8,460 nt of DNA from Phycisphaerae bacterium (GTDB lineage Bacteria > Planctomycetota > Phycisphaerae > Phycisphaerales > SM1A02). A model generated the notes under the pieces. It was given only the letters and a program-made list of their open reading frames with translations, was not told the origin of the DNA and searched no databases. The position numbers and the translations under genes are program-made. Below, in pieces: positions 1-6,300 of this stretch (the stretch's first letter is position 1; each line of letters starts with the position of its first letter). Location: positions 1 to 8,460 of the forward strand of contig NYVS01000001.1 in the NCBI GenBank assembly GCA_002684755.1. The letters are read 5' to 3'.

Positions 1-93
1 GCATGGCGCACGCGGCATGTAGCTCTTGGGTAGCGGCAGCGGTAGCCGGTCCCAATCATGTGGTGCTTGCGAGCCGGCAGAGCGAGCGTCCCA
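1..93 (-). repeat. Start (5' part) of the 3' LTR, truncated by the window edge
   Basis: The sense-strand sequence starts TGGGACGCTCGCTCTGCC at position 93, immediately after the polypurine tract, with the TG expected at an LTR terminus. The rest continues past position 1. No second LTR lies in the window, so identity cannot be tested. The stretch carries no gene. It contains a short CTACCG/CTGCCG repetition (sense strand, about 28-48) and no clear TATA box. Confidence 0.65.
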
Positions 94-115
94 CTTTTCC
101 CCTTTTCCCTTTTTT
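94..115 (-). promoter_or_regulatory. Polypurine tract (plus-strand primer site)
   Basis: On the sense strand this is a 22-base pure purine run of the form A6 G3 A4 G4 A4 G, an outlier in this GC-rich window. It is followed directly by TGGGACGCTC. In LTR retroelements the polypurine tract resists RNase H, primes plus-strand DNA and abuts the 3' LTR, which starts with TG. Position, composition and the adjoining TG all fit. Confidence 0.82.
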
Positions 116-127
116 GGTCTGGCCTGT

Positions 128-340
128 CTCGGAGCAGTCGTCGAGCAGCAGATCGGCGAGTCGCCAAGCGGCAGATCGGCGAGTCGTGTGACAGATCGGC
201 GAGTCGTCAGACAGCGATCGGCGAGTCGCCAAGCGGCAGATCGGCGAGTCGTGTGGCAGATCGGTGAGTCGCCAGGCAGCAGATCGGCGAGTCGCCAAGC
301 GGCAGATCGGCGAGTCGTCGAGCAGCAGATCGGTGGACGC
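128..340 (-). repeat. Tandem array of 20-23 bp units in the 3' non-coding region
   Basis: The plus-strand core gatcggcgagtcg occurs at 151, 174, 194, 216, 239, 259 (one change), 282 and 305, with a diverged copy at 328 and a degenerate unit at 128. Spacings are 23, 20, 22, 23, 20, 23, 23 and 23. Linkers come in a few types: ccaagcggca (units 1, 4, 7), tgtg[ag]ca (units 2, 5), tcagacagc (unit 3) and tcgagcagca (unit 8, and just before unit 1). Unit lengths are not multiples of three, so the array is non-coding. It starts soon after the Gag-Pol stop and ends close to the polypurine tract. Confidence 0.95.
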
Positions 341-354
341 GCGGGAGGCGAAGC

Positions 355-3300
355 CTAGACATCGCGCTTGGGCTTGCGGCTGGGCAGCATGGTGCCGGTC
401 ACGTAGGAGAGGCAGCGGCGGAGCTTGGCAGCCGGCACCCACTTGGTGAGGAAGTCAGCGGGCATGTGCTCGTCAGGCACGTGCTGGACGGCGACGATGC
501 CCTGCGCCTCGCGGTGCATGACGGCCTCGTAGCGTACGAGGAAGTGCCGCGAGCGCGTAGAGGAGCCGACGTTGTGCGTCACCTGGGCGTTGCCAAGGTT
601 GTCGGTCGCCAGGTCGATGGGCTCGTCGCGCGGGACGCCGAGGGCGCGCTCGATGGTCTTAATGTACTCAGCGAGCTCAGAGGCCTTCTGCGTCGCGACC
701 TGCTCGGCGCGCATGATGCTGTCGCAGACCGTGTTGATCTTCTTGGTGCAGTGGTGGACTGCGGCGCCGGCGGAGGTGGCGACGATGGCGTACACGTTGT
801 GGTAGCCGGTGGAGGCGTCGGCGGAGATGGTCATGGCGGAGGGCGCCGGCGCGTCGAGATCGAAGACCTTGGTCGCGTGCACGGTGGTCGCCGCAGGAGC
901 ACCGAGGGGGCGGCGACGATAGGTGAAGCCCTCGTCCTTGTTCTCCCACGCCATCCAGAGCATCGCGTCGGCGACGGCGGTGGCCTCCGGCGGCGGGTAC
1001 TTCATCACGCACGAGAGACGATGCATGAGCAGTGTGAGGCGTGGGAGGCAGCGCTTCTCGGGGAACTTGACCTTGCCGATGAGCTGCTGGATGCGCTTCG
1101 CGTACTTGGGCATGGGCAGGCGCTGCTCGGTGGGGAGGCGCAGGCCGTCGGCGGCGTCTTGCAGGGCCTTGCCGGTGAGGATGTCAGCGGGTCGCGAGGT
1201 GGCGGTGAGGAAGTCGGGCCGTAGCTCCTTGACTGCTTCGGTGATCTTGGCGGGCATCGAGATCTTGATCCAGTCACGGTCCGGACCGTAGGTGAGGAGA
1301 GCGCCGGCGAACGAGGTGGGCGCGCGCTCGAACTTGACCTCGCCGTCGAACCTGGCGCGGAGGGCATCAACGACGCGCTCCATGAGGCGGAAGTGCGTGG
1401 AGGCGGACTCGCTGAAGAGGAGGTCGTCCACAATCTTCGCGACGCGCAGGTCGCCGTCGGCGGTGACGATGAAGTACAGGGCAGGCACGCCCTCAGCGCG
1501 CTGGAGGCCGAGCGCGGTGAACTCCGCGTCGAGGACGACGTCCCACTCGTGGCCAGCAGGCTCTTCGCCCCACATCGTCGTGGAGAACTCGTAGACCATC
1601 GGCGTGCCGTCCTCGTCGTACTCTTGCACCGTGGGGCACATGCGCATGTAGCCCTTGCCACGGTTGATGCGCTGGCCCTTGAGGTACGCCGAGCCGACGT
1701 CTGCTTTGCCAAGGTCGCGCCCACGGGCAGCCGCGTCAGCGAGCATGATGTTGCCGGTGATGTCGTCCATGATGGCGACGTGGGCCGTCTTGACAGGCTT
1801 GATGCCGAGCTTCTTGGCGCGCGCGACCATGCGGCGATCGTCCTTGGCGTGCCGCGACTTGAACGGATTGTGCGGGTCGAGGGTCTGGTCGGCCTGGGTC
1901 TTCATCTTGCGCGCGGTGACAACGTCAGAGATGACGGCCTCGTGCGGCACTTCGTCCTGGCGAATGAGGCGGTTGCCGCCGACGAGCAAGTCCATGTGGG
2001 CTTTGCGGTCGGCCTCCAGCCACTTCTCCATGAGCGGGTGACGGTAGACCTGCGCAGTGGTGGCGGGCACTGTGTAGTCGACCATGCCCATCGGCGTCTT
2101 GACCTGCACGATCGTCTGAGTGGCCTTGGCGACCTCGTACGTGCGTGGGATGGCGACGACGGAGCCGTGGGAGGTGACGTACGCAGGGCCGTGCTGCTCT
2201 ACGGAGAGATGGGTGACGTGGTCGCCGTCGAGCGCAGCAGCGGCGAGGTCGCGCGCGAGAGGCACGCTGAAGGAGCGCGTGCGGGCGAGGCGCAGTGCGG
2301 CGAGCACGTCGGCTGCGTGTGCGCCCAAGGATTCGGCGATGGCGGCCTCGCCAGCGGCGTAGGGGATGACGTCGCCGAGCGCAGCGAACGCGTCGTGGAC
2401 GATGGTGGAGGTCTCGGAGGTGTCGGAGGCTCGGGAGTCGTCGAGCGCGGCGAATGCGTCGCAGGCGACGGTGGAGGTCTCGGAGGTTGAGGCGATGGGG
2501 ACGCACGTCTGCAGTGCTGAGGGCAGTCTGGTGGTCATGCAGGCGGCGGGAGTGACGCAGTCGCACGGCTCGAAGGCGTAGTGCTGGTCAGAGCCTTGGC
2601 CGCACTTGGAGCACACCATGCCGCCACAGGTTCGGCAGCTGCTGAGGTACGCACGGCAGCACAGCGAACGGATGGCGAACGCGGGTGGCGAGGTGGGCTC
2701 GTCACCGACCACGACGCTACAGAGGTCGAGCGTGCACGGAGGTGGCGGCGCGGTGACGACGATGGCGCGGGAGGGGTCGGGAGTGCAGCTTGACGAGAGG
2801 GCGATCACGGCGGCGTAGGCGGCGTCGAACGAGGCGGTGGAGACGCGGGTGCCGTCGGCCCAGTACGCGCAGGCGGCGAGCGCCTCGACGGGATCGTTGG
2901 CGGCGAGGACGTATGCGTCGACGGAGCCGGCGAGCAAGCTGACGGCGGAGGAGGCGAGTCGCGGCGAGCGGCGAGGTGCAGCAGTGCTCGTCGGCATGGA
3001 ACGGTGAGGAGGTAGTACACGCGCTGCCGCGGGCTGGGACGACGACGGCAGGGGGATGCCGAAGGGAGCAGGCGAGGCTTGCGGGTGCATCGGCGAGAGC
3101 ATGTGGATGACGCAGGCGGCGAGATCCTCGGCGAGCTCAGGCTTGTAGACACCCGATGCCTCCGCACGGCTGCGGCCATGCTCGTCGACGTCCTCGATGA
3201 CCACAGCATGGCTGGCGTGCTCGCACAGGCGCATGCCGGTCGGGAAGTGCAGCTGCGCCTGAGGTTTGGACTCGGGGCTGAAAAGCAGCTCGAAGAACTT

Positions 3301-6300
3301 CTGAGGGTCGAGGTCGCTGCTGCCCCACCAGCACGCAGCGCACAGTACGCGGTGGGCGTCCACGTGACTTGCAGCTTCTTGCATCTCGTCCTCGTCGAAC
3401 AGCGAGCGCCAGTCCTTGAACGGAGCCCAGTATGCGGGAGAGAGCTCAGGCGCGCCCCACGGGCCAGGCGTCCCTTGACGATCGGCGATCGTCTCGACGA
3501 TCCACTGGACACCCGGCGTCTGGTGCGCCGCGAGGGTGATGTCGAGACCAAAGTCGCGCGTGACGCCTTGCTCTTCCATGAACAGCTCGTGACCTGGGGG
3601 CGGTGGATCGAACCAACCATCGTGGTCGCCTAGCTGGACGCCGCGGCGAGGCGAGTAGGGCGTGCACGGCTGGCAGTTGACGACGGCCGCGTAACGTTGC
3701 TCGCGTACGTCGGCGACTGTTGCCAGGCGCAGAGAGCGAGAGGTGACGCAATACGCTTTACCGTTGCGCCTGTCGAGCACGACGACCTCCAAGTGAGGAG
3801 CACGCAGCAAGGCGCGGTGCGCGAGCGCGTCGATGCCGTCGGGATGCTCAGGACCTAGTCCGCCGTACAGGAACAGCGCAGCAGCGCCGCGTCCGTCGAA
3901 TGGCAGCGAGGTGTCGGCGACGGGTAGGGGCAGCTTGGCATCGCGCTCGAGCGTCCAGCGCACGCGAGAGGGCGGCGCATCGGCAGCCTGCAGGTCAAGC
4001 CGGCGGAACTTAGCGTATGCGGGATCGCGATTCCACGCACCATCGTCCCAGACGACATTGTACTCGTAGCGGCCGGTGGCGGTCGGCATGACGGCGGTGA
4101 TGGTGAGGGCGCACCACACGCGCTTGCCGTCCATGTGGTACAGCACGTCGAGGCGCGTGTGCTGAGCGTACGCATCGCGGCGGAGCTGTGGGGGCGGCGG
4201 CGCACGCGGACCGGACGCTGACACGGTCGGTGTCAGGGTGAGGTGCGGTAGGTCCGACAGCTGGACTTGCATGCTGAAGTCGACGGACGCGGAGCCAGCT
4301 GGAAGGCCTGCGGCGATGAGGACGTGCTCGTTCAGTGGCGTGACGCGTGGAGGATAAGTGAACTGGCGCGTTGACGGGTTGTAGACGCAGTACGAGTAAG
4401 GAAGCTTGTTGACCAGGCGGCCCTCGTACGCGCGACCAGCGTCGACATCACCGTGCTTGCCGCGATCTGGCTTCTCGCGGTATACGAGCACTTTAGTGAA
4501 GAAGCAGTACAAGGGCTGCTTGGTCGCGTCTGGACGCGCACGTCCACTGTGCTCGCGGCGCGACACACTCGTTGAGATGGTGGTGCACGGTCGGTCGTTC
4601 AAGATCGTCTGTGCGTACTCGCGGCACAGCAGATAGAAGGAGCGATTGCAGAGGGGATCGACACGGCACGCGCGTGCGAACATGGCATCGGCTATGCGCG
4701 TGACGATGTCACCGTTCACCTCCTCGGCGCCGACAGCCTCGTGGTACTTCGCAGCACCTAACGTGAGGGCGACGTTGAGCTCGGTTGCGAGCCGGCGCTT
4801 CATGACCGGCGTGGCGTGCGCCGACAGACGATCGAGCCGCACTTCACGGGGCTCGTTGCCGACGCGACGCTCCTCTTGCACGCGGCTGGCGATGGCGGCG
4901 AAGATGCACTCAAGGGAGGTGGTGCGGAGGCCTTCGAGCACGCCGAACGATGAGCCGGTGTCGACGCTGCCGAACTGAGAAGTCGATTTAGTGAGCGCGC
5001 ACGGCGTGTCGAACTTACCCCATTCATCGCCGATGATCGTGTGGCCGGGCAGCATGTTGCGCGAGGGCGAGCGGACTGGAGCGGCGCCACGCTTCATGAT
5101 CGAGGCGCGACGGAACTCGTCAGCGTCGATGTGGGTCTTGAGGCGCTGCGTTAGCGTCTTGGGCAGGTCCATGCCATCGATCGCTGCCGAGGCCGACTTG
5201 ACGCCGTCGGCGCTCAGGTTGTACCTAGCGGCGAGGGTGGTGGTGCGATCGAGTGGGTGGGCAATGGCGGCGAAGGAGTCGGCGGCCGCGGTGACGACGG
5301 TTTCCTCGACGACCGCCATGACCTCGGGTTGTGCTGTGAGCTCGATCGGCAACCAAAGCCTTTCGTCGTCAGGCTTGAGGACGAGCTGGACGCGTGAGCC
5401 GTCAGGGACGATGAGCCTAGCGGACGGCGTGTCGACGAAGCAGCCGTGTGTACGCCAGAGGTTCTGCTCGTTGAGGATCGGCTTGCGCGAGTCGGGAGAA
5501 TCGAGCAGCTGGAGGCGTAAGGTGTGGCCGCCCGGCAGCACGCCGTCTACCTGATGCACGCGGTCGACGATCGTGTGCTGCCCCTTGCCTTGGCTGGAGA
5601 TGCGGACGTCGACAGGCGCCGTGTGGCTCGCGTAACGGGCAGCGTTGGCGATGTTGATGAGGTCGACTTGCGAGCCGCGGTCGATGAGGAACAGAACGAC
5701 GACCTTCAGAGTGCTCGTGCGCGCGCTGCCGTCGAACCCTGCGGCGAGGACGTCTAACGTGGCCGGTGGTGGCATGGAGGGGATACGCATGATCGCGGGT
5801 GCGTCGCAGGCGCACGGGCCGAGCGTGGGATGGTGGCAGTGGGGAAGGCGCGAGGCAACGCAGACGGCGCCGCCGCAGACGATGCACGTGGTAGTCAGAC
5901 CGCCCCCTGCTGAAGGCTCGGCGCTGCCGGTTGGCGAGCGTGCCGACGTCGCGTACACCGAGCTTGCGCTCATCAACTGAATCTGAGACTGAGGCGGGGC
6001 CTGAGACTGATCCTGAATCTGAGACTGAGAGGAGGAGGCGAGCACCTCGCCTACTGGCTTGGGCGCTGCCGCGGAGAGCTCGCCTATGGGCTTGGCTTCC
6101 GCTGCAGACGGCTCGCCTACAGGCTCGGCCGCTGCTAGCATCGTGCCTAAGGGCTTGGATGCTGCCGCCACGCCTACCGGCTCGGGCGGCCGTGCGGGGA
6201 TGGTGGACGGCATGGCGAGCGTGGAGCCGACTTGTGCGTACGCATGCGATCGCGACTCACACAGCGGGGCGTCGCACAGCTTGGCGCCGAGGATCTGGAC

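Noticed and set aside
128..340. CRISPR-like array of short repeats
   Set aside because: The repeats are only 13 bp with 7-10 bp linkers that themselves recur. There are no unique spacers, and the context is a eukaryotic retrotransposon.
26..442. Repeat-encoded small proteins on both strands across the 3' array
   Set aside because: Repeat units of 20, 22 and 23 bp shift frame from unit to unit, and the products are only echoes of the repeat.
466..1224. Plus-strand open frame of 252 codons opposite RNase H and RT
   Set aside because: It is antisense to clearly conserved RNase H and RT motifs, and its Gly/Val/Arg-rich product is typical of a GC-rich reverse-strand shadow.
1393..2490. Plus-strand open frame of 365 codons
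   Set aside because: It lies antisense to the RT domain with its I-V-D-D and D-V-x-x-A-Y motifs, its composition is low-complexity, and it matches no recognisable family.
4708..4716. The N-G at residues 1238-1239 as the copia Q-N-G-V-x-E-R motif with the catalytic Glu lost
   Set aside because: E1235 lies exactly 35 residues after D1199 and has N1238 three positions later, matching the E-x-x-N pattern, so the glutamate is best placed at 1235 and appears intact.
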